DNA from: Sanderia malayensis
Taxonomy: Eukaryota > Cnidaria > Scyphozoa > Semaeostomeae > Pelagiidae
Length of the DNA: 64,000 nt
Assembly: GCA_013076295.1 (NCBI GenBank)
Contig: RQOL01000906.1
Coordinates: forward strand, 2,418,001 to 2,482,000
Direction of reading: 5' to 3'
The notes under the pieces were generated by a model. That model had not been told where the DNA came from. It was given only the letters and a program-made list of their open reading frames with translations, and ran no database searches. Both the position numbers and the translations under genes were made by a program. Shown here piece after piece: positions 1-13,000 of this stretch; within the stretch, counting starts at the first letter, position 1, and every line of letters starts with the position of its first letter.

Positions 1-318
1 TTTCGAGTGTTGATAAAGATTCTTAACATGTGTAAATAGTAGCATAAGAAGTTAGTCATTTTAAGAAATAGATAATTCTTCGGGATATGACACAATTAAC
101 ATAGCTCATGTCAAGTGAATATGTAACACCTTGCATCGTCATTTATAATTTTAATCTTCTAACAACAATTACCAACACCCTAATGTAGCGAGCTTGTATA
201 TTGACTTTTACTATGCATATACTCGTGTGTGCTGCAGGGTTTAAGGGGGTGGAAGTATTAACTTTCAATGTGCATGGGTTTTCAAGATGATTTTTTCATC
301 TCGTTTTAGCTATTGCAG
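1..318. other. HECTD1 intron (upstream part), nothing else seen
   Basis: AT-rich sequence upstream of the first recognisable HECTD1 exon. It ends in a polypyrimidine-rich stretch and an AG acceptor at 317-318. I see no coding exon, RNA gene or repeat here. Confidence 0.6.
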
Positions 319-3272
319 CACGCAATCAGATTACTGAATTTCCATGCCGGAAGAAAGGCAATTCTAGAGGTAGGTTTCTTTTCCTTTCAATAAAGCTGCA
401 TTTGTCAAACCGTATGAGTTTTAATACTATTCAGGGATATGGTTTTTTTAAGCCAGGCTGTAGAAAATTATACTGTTTAGTCTTACTGTTTTACATGCTA
501 AATTTACACACGCATAGACTGTTTTACATATCATTTTCTGCCTGTCTCTTTTAGATTGAGTTCAAGGATGAAGAAGGTACCGGCCTGGGGCCAAGTCTCG
601 AATTCTATGCCTTAGTTGCAAAAGAGCTACAAATGAAACATATTGGAATGTGGGTTGCTAGTGACAACCTGTCTCATATTGGCATGGAGGTAAGAGTTCT
701 TACTGGCAGACTTTGTTGAAGTGATCCCTTTAAACATGGTGTTGCTGATGCAGCTCAAGCACACGTTAGCTGTCGCAGATCTATTGCACTAGACGTCCAA
801 ATTTGTTGGACGTCCCGTGATCTGAGGTTTATCATAAGACAGACAGAAAACTTCTCTTGAATTAGATAGAGTTTGAATTGCACGATTTCCAAATATGCAG
901 GTTTGACTGTAATATCCTTTATGGGTCAATTTATTTCAGGATGAAATAAATGGCGAAGCGGATGTTTATGTACATCATCCGAATGGCCTATTTCCAGCAC
1001 CATATCCTCAAGATTATAAAGATATCGATAGAATATGCAGACTGTTCCATTTCCTCGGAATATTCCTAGCCAAATGTCTGCAAGACAACAGACTCGTGGA
1101 TATTCCGCTTTCTGAGCCGTTCCATAAATTACTGTGCCTCGGAAAGCTGCCTCCAAGCAGATCACTGTCGAGAAGTGTGAGCAGCAGATCAGAAAACGCG
1201 GACTGTGAAAACGTGTCGCCGAGATCCAGCGACTCAACGGAATTCGGATCTGTATGTAGCTGTTGTTATGTGGACCTGTTTTCGGATTGTGATTTCGAGA
1301 TGATTTATCCCGATGTTCACAAGTTCACGAAGCAACTGAAGAAGCTGGTGACGAAACGAAAAGAGATTATTAATGATTGCAGTTTGTCCGAAGAGGTGAG
1401 ATCTGAGAGGCTTGCTGGGCTGCTGTTTGAGACTGACACTGGACACGAATGTAAATTGCAAGATCTAGGGTAAGTCGACTCAATTTTATGATCGAGTATG
1501 CACACTTGAGACAAGTGGAACACTTTAGCAGGCATCTAAGAATAATTGCATCATCTAGGAATTATTAGACATATTTCAGCTCAGTTTAAAAGGTTAAATT
1601 ATCAATGCTCAACCATCATAACCAATAGCAATATTATTTAATGAGAGATATTCTGTCGCCTGAGTATTTTCGGTTTGATTTCAGGCTTACATTTCAGTAC
1701 ATACCCCCGTCAAAATCATACGGATTTGATGCTGTTGATCTTAAAGCGAATGGGGATCAGGAGGTAAGTTATAATACACTCTTCGACAGATACATCTTCT
1801 ACGTGTGGGGGTACAGTCTTTTTTTAAAACAATGGTAAAGTTGTTGTTCTCGGGGACTTTTTACAATAGAATTTACACAGAGCCTTTCATAAATTTTGAA
1901 TGTTATTCTTTTTATTCAAAGGCACTCACGCCTTCAAATGCAGAGGAGTATATTGACCTTATGATGAACTTTTCAATGTACAAAGGAATAGAGAAACAAC
2001 TTGATGCTTTTAGAGGTATGATACTTCTTCCATCTTTTTCTTGTCCTTCTCTTGTTTTTTAAGTTTTTGTAGTTTCTCCATTCCTTCTATTTATATGTTA
2101 TCCTATTTGATTTATGATTTTTTCTATTTGATTTCATTTTTTCATTCTTTTCTATCGCAATCCGCATTCTCTACTTCTTCTTTGTCATTCTTCATCTATA
2201 TCTCTGTCTATATAAAGTGACAAACGTAACGTTGTCTTACATTTTTTGAAAATTTCTTCTTTAGACAAAGTATAGTTATATCATTAATTGTCATATTCAT
2301 CATTGTTATTAACATTTGTTCATCATTGACAAATGTTATTATCTTTGTCATTTCATAGCTGGTTTCAATAGAGTTTTCCCAATGGAGAACCTGCATGCAT
2401 TTAGTCCCCGGGAGATTCAGTTGATGCTAAGTGGTGAACAAGCACCGCAGTGGACTCGTGACGATCTTATTAATTACACCGAACCTAAGTTTGGTTACAC
2501 AAAAGAGAGTCCTGGATTTCAACGACTGATCAACGTTCTTTTGAACATGACTGGTGAAGAGAGAAAGGTGTGTTGCTTTGTTGTGCCTCATTGTATTATA
2601 TGCCTATCTTAATTTGGTCGAACTAACATCCATGGAATAAGTTCGAGTTAATTGGGCTTTGAAAAATCAAGAATTATAAATGAAGCAGCTCGATTTATTT
2701 TCATAAAGTAAACTGAGTTTCATTTAGTTCAGTTCTTATTTTGAAGTTCTACGGAGTGTACACTTTAATTATTTTTTATCTTATGTGTAAAACTACAAAT
2801 GAAATAAAATAAGAAAGAATATCAATATTTTCATCATAGTAATTTCATTTCATTTAAAAAAAACAAGGATGTACATTTTTGTTGGAATATATTCAGATTT
2901 GAAAATATTCAAGCTTAAGTTGAACAATGAATTGGGGTTAGATGGTAGTCGAGGTTCAAGTGTGTTTACAAGAATATTTTTCCATAGTCTACTCGGTTTG
3001 AATTGCTATTATTCAATCATTATCTCATCTGATGATTTTATTTCTAGGCTTTTCTGCAATTTGCAACTGGTTGCTCTTCGTTGCCACCTGGTGGAATTGC
3101 TAATCTTCATCCACGTCTGACAGTTGTGAAGAAGGAAAGTGAAGGGGATGGTAGTTATCCTTCTGTTAATACTTGCGTTCATTATCTCAAGCTGCCCGAA
3201 TATTCATCTGAAGAAATTCTGCGAAGTAAACTCTTGGCGGCAACGAAAGAAAAAGGATTTCATCTCAATTAG
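319..3272 (+). CDS. HECTD1: HECTD1-like HECT-type E3 ubiquitin ligase, 3' end (partial)
   Basis: C-terminal ~440 residues of a HECT E3 ligase, which takes ubiquitin from an E2 onto its own cysteine and passes it to substrates. Exons 319-369, 555-689, 940-1469, 1685-1763, 1922-2015, 2359-2567 and 3048-3272 join in phase. The start of the HECT domain shows [17 protein letters not shown], then [20 protein letters not shown]; the C-lobe has [16 protein letters not shown] and [18 protein letters not shown]. The catalytic Cys codon is at 3174-3176, and the protein ends EKGFHLN, a HECTD1-type terminus. Exon 3 carries a Ser/Arg-rich low-complexity insert (about 1150-1250) inside the HECT N-lobe. The 5' part (ankyrin, SUN and MIB domains in the family) lies outside the window. 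TRIP12 is the nearest alternative, but the linker and C-terminus fit HECTD1 better. Confidence 0.9.
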
Positions 3273-3499
3273 ACGTAGATTTATTTTTCAACCGTATATA
3301 TGAACTGGATATTTGTGTGTGAATTCCAACATGATCTTGCGTTTGCATTTACGTTAGACACCTAAATTATTATATTGACATTTAAGCTTTGCTATTTGTA
3401 GATGTTGTTTTAATTTGCTCTAAAAGCCTTAGTGATATAGTATCTTCAACTCGAGACATAAAGCTCGAAATTAAATAGCAATTGTCACAGCTCACTGTT

Positions 3500-4387
3500 C
3501 AGGGCCTTTTTTAAGGATTTTCAAGTGGGGGGGCCAAAATTTGAAAGGGACCTATATTTTCAGAGAAACGGCCGGGTCAGGGGGAGCACATTAAAAAAAA
3601 GTTTGAGGGTGTTGACATACTTGGGACCGACTTTTGCATGAACATTTCTTTGCATACATTCAAATAATTTTGGCTACCTGAGGCGGCACCATGGTTGCCG
3701 CCGAAGGGGGAAATTTTACAAATTTAGTGCCTCAGATATTGCTGAAAAATGTATTTTTTACAACCAAATTTTCTCCAAAGATTATTTTTCCAGTCGGTCC
3801 ACATTTTTTCCAAGAGCTACAACACAAATCTACTATTAGTGGCCAATACCACGAGGCAGCCAGTTGAACTTCGTGAAATTCGTGTTTGAAATTCGTGAAG
3901 CTAGACTCGTTTAAAAACAATTTTTAGGGCAGGATTGCTTTTAATATTTATTTGGGACCAACTTTTTGGACCGACTCGGAAATCATTCGGAGTGTCTCCC
4001 CCCCCCCCCACACCCCCTAATGTGCGCCCCCTAGTATTTCTACATTCGGTTATAACGGACAAAACGGATCACAGTTTTTCAACATTGAAGAAAGGACAGC
4101 AAAAAACTCGTTTGTGTATTATTGATATAATTAACAAGTCAAACTACACTTGTAAATGATATCAATAGGACTGGAAGCAAGCTAGATACTTTGTGGAAGA
4201 TACCATTGAAAAACACAGTGGAGTTAGCTTTCACACACAACGAATCATTTGAATCAGCATGATTGCAAATTGAAATTAAGTTGAAAATATTTAACTGGAG
4301 GGGGGGCCACTTTTGTTGACTGGGTGGGCCACCACGAGGGCTGGGGGGGCCAAGGCCCCCCCAGTCTGTATGTTAAAAAAGGCCCTG
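3500..4387. mobile_element. Non-autonomous hAT-type DNA transposon with intact 8-bp TSD
   Basis: The element begins CAGGGCCTTTTTTAA at 3500 and ends with its inverse, TTAAAAAAGGCCCTG, at 4387. It is flanked by the identical 8-bp sequence TCACTGTT at 3492-3499 and 4388-4395. A CAGGG start and an 8-bp duplication are hallmarks of hAT elements. The inside has G-runs near both ends and no transposase-like reading frame, so it is probably mobilised in trans. It sits between the HECTD1 stop codon and the EAPP start. Confidence 0.9.
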
Positions 4388-4624
4388 TCACTGTTTAACT
4401 TTTTGATACTATTCATTCCCAACCTTGTTTGGAGAAGGGTGGGGTGAAAGGGTGTTTGAAATTGCTTTTGGTCCGCCTCGGTTTCAATGCTATCCTCGAT
4501 TTCAATTTATATGCTGCATTGTGGTGCATGTTATTTATTTGGCATTAATGATTTGCTTTCGTTTGAAGAGGGTTTCAATTTAATTTCATCGTCTTTCAAC
4601 GTAATTTAAAGAAGAACTTAGACC

Positions 4625-5770
4625 ATGGATGATTTAATGAATGATCGAATAGATTATGATTACCATATAGAGGAGGATAGCGAGACTGATTCCAGGTAAA
4701 TACAACTTGGTTTTGGTTTAAGGTTTTATTGCAAGTCGCATACATGTGTTTGGTTTGGATTACATACTGTACTGGGATATGCAATGCCATGATCCAATTT
4801 TAACCGTTTGAATTCCTTTTTTAGCTCTGATGAAGAGGCAATTAGAGCATTTGAAGAATGTATGGAACAACTAGAAAATGAATTAAACACTGCAAGGGAT
4901 GGAGAAAGTAAGTTCAATTTGTATGCTTATTATTGATTTTTGTTTTTGGTGCAAAGCATACACTTGCAAGCAAGGTAGCAATGAGTACATATTGCTGCCT
5001 TTCTCTCTTTTCTTCATTTGTTTTGCATCATTAAGTAATATTTGCTATTTGTTAGGTGGAAATGAAAACCAAGATGGTGGTTTTGAAATGGATGATAAAC
5101 TGTATACCGATGGACATGAGAACGAAAATGAAGGCAACCAAGAGAAGTCAGATTCAAATCAATGTGGACAAAATGAGAATAAAGATGAAGACTTTTTATA
5201 TGATCCAGATTTAGATGATGAAGATGAAGAATGGATGGAAAAAGAAAGGCAAAAATACAGAGTAAAGAAAGACAACGTGGATAAATCAAAGTCAAAAGAA
5301 GATTCAGCTGCAAAGGATAAGGAAACTAAGCCATTTAGAAGTGATGCAATTTTGAGCTGCCCTGCTTGTATGACCACTGTTTGCATTGATTGTCAAAGGT
5401 ATTTTTGATGCAAGCTATCTTGATGTATTCTGTCTTGAAAACCTTTTATTTTTCACTGCAATATGCCTAAAAACACATCTCAAATTTTCTTTCTTTATTT
5501 TTGTCAAGACATGCAGTTTACAAGACTCAATATCGTGCAATGTTTGTGATGAACTGCGAAGTTGGCAGAGATGAAGTTTTACGCTACGAGGAGAAGAAAC
5601 ATAAAAAGAAGAGCTTTAACCCAGGGCATTTGGTAAGTGCTTCAGAAGATAATGGAGCCAAGTCTGAACTCTACAATCCTGTTAAGTGCACAGAATGTGG
5701 AACAGTGATAGCTGTTTATGATGTGGATGAAATTTACCATTTCTTCAATATATTAGCCAGTCAAGCATAA
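4625..5770 (+). CDS. EAPP: E2F-associated phosphoprotein (EAPP) homologue
   Basis: Four exons (4625-4695, 4825-4907, 5056-5398, 5509-5770) encode 252 residues. The N-terminal half is acidic (MDDLMNDRIDYDYHIEEDSE, then DPDLDDEDEEW). The C-terminal EAPP domain holds two zinc-finger-like Cys pairs: LSCPACMTTVCIDCQRH, followed by KTQYRAMFVMNCEV, and then VKCTECGTVIAVYD near the end. In vertebrates EAPP is a nuclear protein that binds E2F1-3 and stimulates transcription; that role is carried over by homology only. The start ATG is followed directly by the acidic segment typical of the family. A likely polyadenylation signal AATAAA lies at 5882-5887. Confidence 0.9.
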
Positions 5771-5881
5771 CTGTATTTTAACACATTGTGTATTGCTTCA
5801 AAGGGTGTATTCTCTTCAAGTAATTTTGTGTCTTGTATATAATGATGTAAGAAAAAGTAGAGAAGAGATATGTGAAAACAA

Positions 5882-5887
5882 AATAAA
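5882..5887 (+). terminator. Polyadenylation signal of EAPP
   Basis: AATAAA about 110 bp after the EAPP stop codon, in an AT-rich context. Confidence 0.6.
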
Positions 5888-6063
5888 TCCACTGTGTATA
5901 CTTTGCATATATTCATTTGCTGATTTTGACCAACTGTGTTGCCTGTAAAAACTGCCATTTTCATTATAACTCCATTATAACTATTATTATTATTATTTTC
6001 ATTATAACTCCATTATCTTCTAAAGCACTTACCAAATGTCCTGGGTTAAAGCTCTTCTGTATG

Positions 6064-7235
6064 TGTAGGAGCGTATTTGACGTATGTGTATCCATAGTGG
6101 TTAAGGCATTGGCCTTAGGGTTAGGCTTAGGGTTAGGGTTAGGTTATGCGGAGGAGAAAGGTGGTGAGAATGCAGAGTAGTGTATTTATTGGTACTGCGC
6201 AGGAGCGTATATGACGTATGGGCATCCATAGTGGCTGAGGAATTGGCCTTAGGGTTAGGGTTAGGGTTAGGGTTAGGGTTAGGGTTATGCAGAGGAGAAA
6301 GGTGGTGAGAATGCGCAGTAGCGTAATTATTGGTACTGCGCAGGAGTGTATATGACGTATGGGTATCCATAGTGGCTGAGGCATGGTCTTAGGGATAGGG
6401 TTAGGTTAGGGTTAGGGTTATGCGGAGGAGAAAGGTGGTGAGAATGCGCAGTAGCGTAATTGTTGGTACTACGCATGAGCGCATATGACGTATGGGTATC
6501 CATAGTGGCTGAGGCATTGGCCTTAGTGTTAGGGTTAGGTTAGGGTTAGGGTTAGGGTTATGCGGAGGAGAAAGGTGGTGAGAATGCGCAGTAGCGTAAT
6601 TATTGGTCCTGCGCAGGAGTGTATATGACGTATGGGTATCCATAGTGGCTGAGGCATTGGCCTTAGGGTTAGGGTTAGGTTAGGGTTAGGGTTAGGGTTA
6701 GGGTTAGGGTTATTCGGAGAAGAAAGGTGGTGAGAATGCGCAGTAGCGTAATTATTGGTACTGCGCATGAGGGTATATGACGTATGGGTGGTATCCATAG
6801 TGGCTGAGGCATGGCCTTAGGGATAGGGTTAGGTTAGGGTTAGGGTTATGCGGAGGAGAAAGGTGGTGAGAATGCGCAGTAGCGTAATTGTTGGTACTGC
6901 GCATGAGCGCATATGACGTATGGGTATCCATAGTGGCTGAGGCATTGGCCTTAGGGTTATGGTTAGGGTTAGGTTAGGGTTAGGGTTAGGGTTATGCGGA
7001 GGAGAAAGGTGGTGAGAATGCGCAGTAGCGTAATTATTGGTCCTGCGCAGGAGTGTATATGACGTATAGGTATCCATAGTGGCTGAGGCATTGGCCTTAG
7101 GGTTAGGGTTAGGTTAGGGTTAGGGTTATTCGGAGGAGAAAGGTGGTGAGAATGCGCAGTAGCGTAATTATTGGTACTGCGCATGAGTGTATATGACGTA
7201 TGGGTGGTATTCATAGTGGCTGAAGCATTGGCCTT
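6064..7235. repeat. Tandem satellite with telomere-type TTAGGG blocks (array 1)
   Basis: About eight units of 131-154 bp. Each has a core with GGAGGAGAAAGGTGGTGAGA, TGCGCAGTAGCG, CTGCGCAGGAG, a TGACGTATG box and CATAGTGGCTGAGGCATTGG, followed by 2-6 copies of TTAGGG/TTAGG. Unit starts lie near 6143, 6287, 6418, 6558, 6712, 6846, 6994 and 7127. Unit length varies mostly with the number of TTAGGG repeats. The array ends 90 bp before the SPRTN start codon. Proline/threonine-rich reading frames on the minus strand are translations of the repeat, not genes. Confidence 0.93.
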
Positions 7236-7324
7236 TCAATTTCCGGACTATTTCGTCATCAACTTTGAAGTTTGCGCTTCGAATTTCTTGCAGTTTTTTA
7301 TTTTTATATCATTGTAGTTTATAA

Positions 7325-10066
7325 ATGGATGCAGATTTTGCCTTGGCTTTGAGATTACAGTTAGAAGAAGACAAAAAATTGCAAGAGACCAGAAAGGCAA
7401 ACAGCAGTTCGCCGGCAAGTGGAAACGAGGTTATCCTTGTAGGCCAAAAGGGTCCAGGCCAAAATGTTTTAGGTCCAAGAAATTGCGACAAAAGTAACAA
7501 GTTGAATAGTAATTCAATGAGCAGCAGACCATTGTCTATTGTCGACGATGAATGGGAGCTGATAGACCCAGTTCCCAATATTATAGATTTATTTCTTCAG
7601 TTTAATGATGCATATTTTGATGGATTACTTGCTGGTGTTGAAGTGAAATGGAGTGCAAGAATGACCTTGTAAGTTTGTGTTTAATTTGCCCTCAAAAGTT
7701 GTAGGAAGTTGTATATTATGAATAATAAGGACTATGACAAAGGATGCTACTATTTTATGAAATATTGGGATGGAAAGCCCGTAATCAAAGTTGTTAAGAG
7801 GAGACTATATAAGTTTTGTTGATTTGAATATGTTGATGTTTTTCAGATGTGCAGGACTTTGCAGGTATGAAGGCAGAGGTGGTTTATGTTCTATTAGATT
7901 AAGTCAGCCACTGCTCAAGCTGCGGCCACGAAGGGACTTGGTTCAAACGTTACTTGTAAGCTATTGTATATGTGATATACTGAACAATCCTGATAATATT
8001 AAGCCCCTTCTCTCTGAATGTTCAACATGATGAACTTCACTTCTGTTTTTGTACCCCTGATCTACTCCATTGATTGATCTGATTTATGATCATGACCATC
8101 ATGATTGATGATTGTGATCTCAGTGATCAACTGTTTTGATTACGATCACAATAATTAATATTTTGTACTGAGCTTCATCAGTATTTATTTCTATTTTCAG
8201 CACGAGATGATTCATGCTGTATTATTTGTCACTCACAACAATAAGGTAATATAACAGATAGGATCTCTAGCTCAATTGCATATCAGAAATTTTGTGTTGA
8301 CTGATCCATTTGCCATTACCAAGCTTTGGCTATTTCAACTAACTTTAACTTTTTGCATTTACAGGATCACGATGCCCATGGCCCAGAGTTTTTGAAACAC
8401 ATGCACAGAATAAATAAGCAGACAGGAACAAATATTACAGTAAGTTTCACCATGCTTACTTCTATCCATTATCCATTTTATGTTACTTAATGATTGCTTT
8501 TCTGTTTTCCAATGTTTTCCTTAAGCATCACTGACATTGTGGTTAATTTTCTTATCTTTAGGTCTACCATAATTTTCATGATGAGGTATGGGTCCTTCAG
8601 ATTTATTGATATAATAACCACTTCGTAGGATTGCACTTATACATTTATATGAAGTTAAGGTAAGAGTTAAAACATGTGTAAGTACTATCAGTATTCTAGA
8701 TTTTTTGTGTTTCTGAATTTATAAGGTTAATAATTATCGGCAACATTGGTGGAGATGTGACGGTCCTTGTCAAAAGCGACCACCCTTCTATGGCATTGTA
8801 CGTAGATCCATGAACAGAGCCCCTTCAAAGAATGACACATGGTGGGCTGAGCATATGAGAACTTGTGGAGGTAAGTACACAAAGATCAAAGAGCCAGAAG
8901 ATTATGGAAAGAAGACCGGTAAAAGAAAACTTGGTCAGGATGCAGTGGGTGTGAGTAATGGGGAAAAGTGTGTTAAACTAGCTGGAGATGAAGGGAAGTC
9001 TGTCATTAGTTTCCCAGGCAAGGGGAAGACGCTTGGAGGTGGTGGAAATGAAAAGATATCAAAATGGTTTAAGCCAGTCAATGTGGATGGACATAAAGAG
9101 TCGAATAAAACAATAAAGGAGTCACTCATCAAGGGTGATTCAAAGACAATGCATGATGGGAAGAAACAGATTGAAAGTGAAAGCAAATTTGGTAAAAAAG
9201 AGCCTACTGCTGCTAATGGGCATATCGTGGGTGGTACAGTACATTCAAGTGTGACTGACGGAAGAGCTGCGTGGATTGAACAATTGGTGAAGAAACAACA
9301 GATTGCTATTGAAAGAAGGAAAAAATTTACGAATATTAATGCTGGAAATGATCAACGCTCGATTAACCAGAAAGCGAATTCTAAAGCAAAGTTGAAAGAT
9401 AGAAATAGAATATCTAACATTGAGGATCACATGAATAGAAGAACGGTTGGTCGAAATGACAATGCATATCAGACTAGTGCATCTGCTCCAATAAGAAATG
9501 GAACCTTGAATTATAATGATAATATCAATCGATATCGGACTGACGTATCTAACAACGAAAGCGAATCTTCTTATCAAGATATTCCTTATTCCATTCCATC
9601 TTCATCTTCTTCCTGCGATCCTTTGCATTCTTCTTCCTCGTTTGTCTCTTCGTCGTCATCTTCCTTTACTTCGTCATCTTCGCTGACAGCGTCATCATTA
9701 CCTTCTTCATCTTCTTGTTTTCTGCTATCATCATCTTCATCGCTTTCTTCTGCAACTGCACCATCTTCTTCTTTGCCACCTCCACCTCCAAAGAACGGAT
9801 TTAAAATCATGTCAAGATCTATCAGCGATTGTCCAACCTCTCAAGACAGCACAATTGGAGCCAGTCGCAATAAGGATAAAGACCCTGGTGGCAATGCTAT
9901 TAATAACTCCAACAGGAGTAAACAAACCACGATTATTCTCGATGATAGTAGCAATTCTAACAATGACGTCACCGAAGAATTAGTAGACTGTCCAGTTTGT
10001 CCGCAGAAAATTTCAGTCCATTTAATTAACATTCATTTAGACGAATGTCTGTCAATGGGAAGTTAG
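7325..10066 (+). CDS. SPRTN: Spartan-like DNA-protein crosslink metalloprotease
   Basis: Six exons (7325-7668, 7847-7955, 8201-8245, 8365-8439, 8562-8585, 8726-10066) encode 645 residues. The SprT domain has DEWELIDPVPNIIDLFLQFN at its start, the zinc-protease motif HEMIH (residues 152-156) with a third His in DAHGPEF, and the zinc-binding HWWRC..PC..RPP segment. Spartan cleaves proteins crosslinked to DNA during replication. The C-terminal part carries an SHP-like p97/VCP-binding motif FPGKGKTLG, a degenerate PCNA-box NEKISKWF directly after it, and a final UBZ4-type zinc finger CPVC..HLDEC for ubiquitin. A long Ser-rich tract is encoded at about 9586-9780. Exon 5 is only 24 nt and encodes VYHNFHDE. 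The protein is longer than human Spartan because of the disordered middle. Confidence 0.93.
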
Positions 10067-13000
10067 TCAGATATAGATCAATTTGTTGACTTGTATCTGT
10101 GGTCAACTGGCTTGGCTATTTATTCCATTATCACTACATCTGCTGTCTGAATCCATTCAATTTGAGGATGTCTTAATATTGGGCTTAATGCTTGAATTAA
10201 ATTCACTGTAAATCATTTTATTGTACATTTTATAATCACTGTTTCTATACAGGAATTTTAAAAATATTTCAAACCTCGTTCAATCAATATATTAAGCTAT
10301 TTTTAATTTTATTCTTCGAAATACTTTGATTGTTCCATTGTAATCATGTGATGTATAAATCATTCTGAGTATTAACTCCTTACATCTGCACCATTATTAA
10401 AATGTTGGGGAATTTTATACCAATCGAAAAAAAATATTATTTTAATGCATAATTTCAGTAGTTCGATGTAAAGGATTAAACTTCAGTGCTCATTACCGTG
10501 ATTTTTTAGTACCTAATTTCGAACTTCTTTTCAAGATAACAAATCAGGAAGGGATAAATGAAGTTACAACACAGGTGCCTGTAGACAAGGGCTGTTATAC
10601 CTCAAAAGAATTTCCAAGATTTTCAAATAAGTTCCGAGTAAATCTTGCACCAAACACCACAAAGAGGTTGATGTTTTTTTTCCTCCCCTTTGATATAATT
10701 TTATTTGGTTTATGACACAATTGACTTTTTTCAAAACAAGGCATTATATTTTGGTAGAAATTTCATTTCAATGATCCAGCATAATTGAGTTCAAGGTTTA
10801 ACAACTTTTTGTGCTTTTTCTTCGTTTTCTTTTCTGTCCATTGCTATGCATTGTGTAAGGTTTTCCTGCAAATTCCATGAACATCTAGGTGTAGTATAAT
10901 TTGCATTATTGTGCCATGCTAGTAACCATTGTCCTTAACAGGTATTTTTTGAAAGACGACCAAATTGACTTTGTTGTAACTTGGTCATAAATACTTTGAT
11001 CTGACGTGTTATGTGGCTCTAAGAATATCTTATACCGGATATCTGTCTGTATAAGTACATTAAATCTCTTTTAAATCAATCTGTCTATTCAGGGTTTACA
11101 ATTATTTTCACATTCAATATCCTTCGTGATATTTGGCCTTCACATTTCATCATTTCATATTATTTGGCCCTCTCTGAAAGTCAGCTTCGTCAATCTAGGC
11201 ACGCATCATAACAAGAATCGACTTCGCTCGTAAGATGAAATTTAAGTTTTAGCTTTGATTTTCATAAATTAAGTATGATATTATTCGTGATAAACATTGT
11301 TAATATTTATAGCCAATGTCTGTTTTTCTTTAGATTCTTATAACGAGTTTTCAACAGAGAAGGAAACCTCAATTAAAGTCATTCTTTGCAATTGGTCTAA
11401 GGTAACATTTATAAAGTTATTATTCCATTTTAATTATCTTTTCTTTATTTCTTCATAATATTCATTATTTATTTTGTTGTTAGTCATATTTTTGCGTTAA
11501 ATTTAATTCAGTGGCCATGCATTTATTTTGTCGACTTGTTCGTCTATTTTCTCGAGCTTTTTCTTGCCAGTAAGTTTTTGAAATTGACTCAGTAGGTACG
11601 GAATGTGATTTTAATAAAACAGATGTAAACAGTTTAGGTGGGTGCTGTTCGGGTGCGCGTCATAATATTGTTTAATAGTTTAATAATGTAGCCTTGAAGA
11701 TGAAAACTGTATAACAGGTTTTGAGGGTTTGATTTTTAGTAATTTGATTTTCTCGCTTTCGTGTTGGCACACAAGTTGATTCTAAATTTTATAATGTAAT
11801 CCAAACAAAGTCAGTTGCTACTAGTACAACAAAGATACAACGTAATCCACCTTAAAAACGAAGCGAAAGTGTTGAAAATAAGTCTCAAGTAGCTAGCTAT
11901 CTCATGTTATGAGACACTTTATTCCAAGACAAGTTCTCCTTTTCTGGAATATAGTGTAACGGACTTTCGGAATGGGAATAGTGGAGTGTGAACTCCAGGA
12001 AACTGTTAAAATAGTAATTATAAAATAAAGAAATATCCTATTGCTCCGTATTTTATTATTTATTATTCCAAGTTTTAATGATCGGCATTTGCAAACCAAT
12101 TCTAATCCCCATCTAATATATGCAAATTTCCTTAGCTAAGTCAAATGACCTAATTAAATAATCAATCTTATCTTGGCTATTAATTTCATTACAGGCTATT
12201 ACTGCGCTGTAGATGATAAACCCGAATTTTTAATATAAATTTTTTTCTAATCAGATTTGTCTATTGGCTGAGGATTAGTTCCCAATCTATTTTGCTATCA
12301 CTGTTGATTAAAAAAACATTACAAAGTCTCGGCATAGAAGCATCTTTTCTTTCAGTTGGTTGGTAAATATAAGTTTTATTTTTTTACCTGTCCCACATGT
12401 ATATATGTAATGGTTTTTAGTAAGTTTCCTTGGTTATCGTAAATCCTTGAGACAGCCCCCAACTTTGATGGTTTAAAAAATAGGGGCTGATATTGAGCAT
12501 GATTGACAAAGATATTGATGCCAATACCCTTGCGAATCTTCCAAGGATATTGTCCTGGAAGATCTTGTCCCGAAATATTTTGTGTGCCATGTGCCAATTT
12601 TGAATGTTGAAACTTTGCCAGCCTGTAAACTATTAACTTTGCAAAAAGGAACAGGGTTTGTCTCTTGCCAAAAATTAGGCGCCGGACGCTCGAAGATCCT
12701 CCGGAAATAGGCACTTAAATTCACTCTGGAAGAATGCAAAGAGGGAGTCAGAGTTTGTTCATGTCAGCCTCAAAGAGGCTACAAACAGGCTTACAATTGT
12801 GTAAACTTCGTAAAGTAAACCAGATTAAACTGGAGTGCTGCTTAATTCCTCCAACAAGCCACCTTCCACCAATTAGTCACGAGAAATTGTGTCTGCATTT
12901 TTCTTGATGGAATTTTATCTGACATGTATTGCAACACGCAAACTGCGATTTGCATAGTTTGATTTAATTTGACCCTTTCGAAGTTAAGTGAAAGAACGCA

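Noticed and set aside
781..830. Small palindrome GACGTCCAA...TTGGACGTC in the HECTD1 intron
   Set aside because: Only 9-bp arms, no flanking duplication; too little to call an element.
6101..7214. Series of overlapping ~80-90-codon minus-strand frames rich in Asn-Pro, Leu-Thr
   Set aside because: They are translations of the TTAGGG satellite in different frames; the same peptide recurs with each unit.
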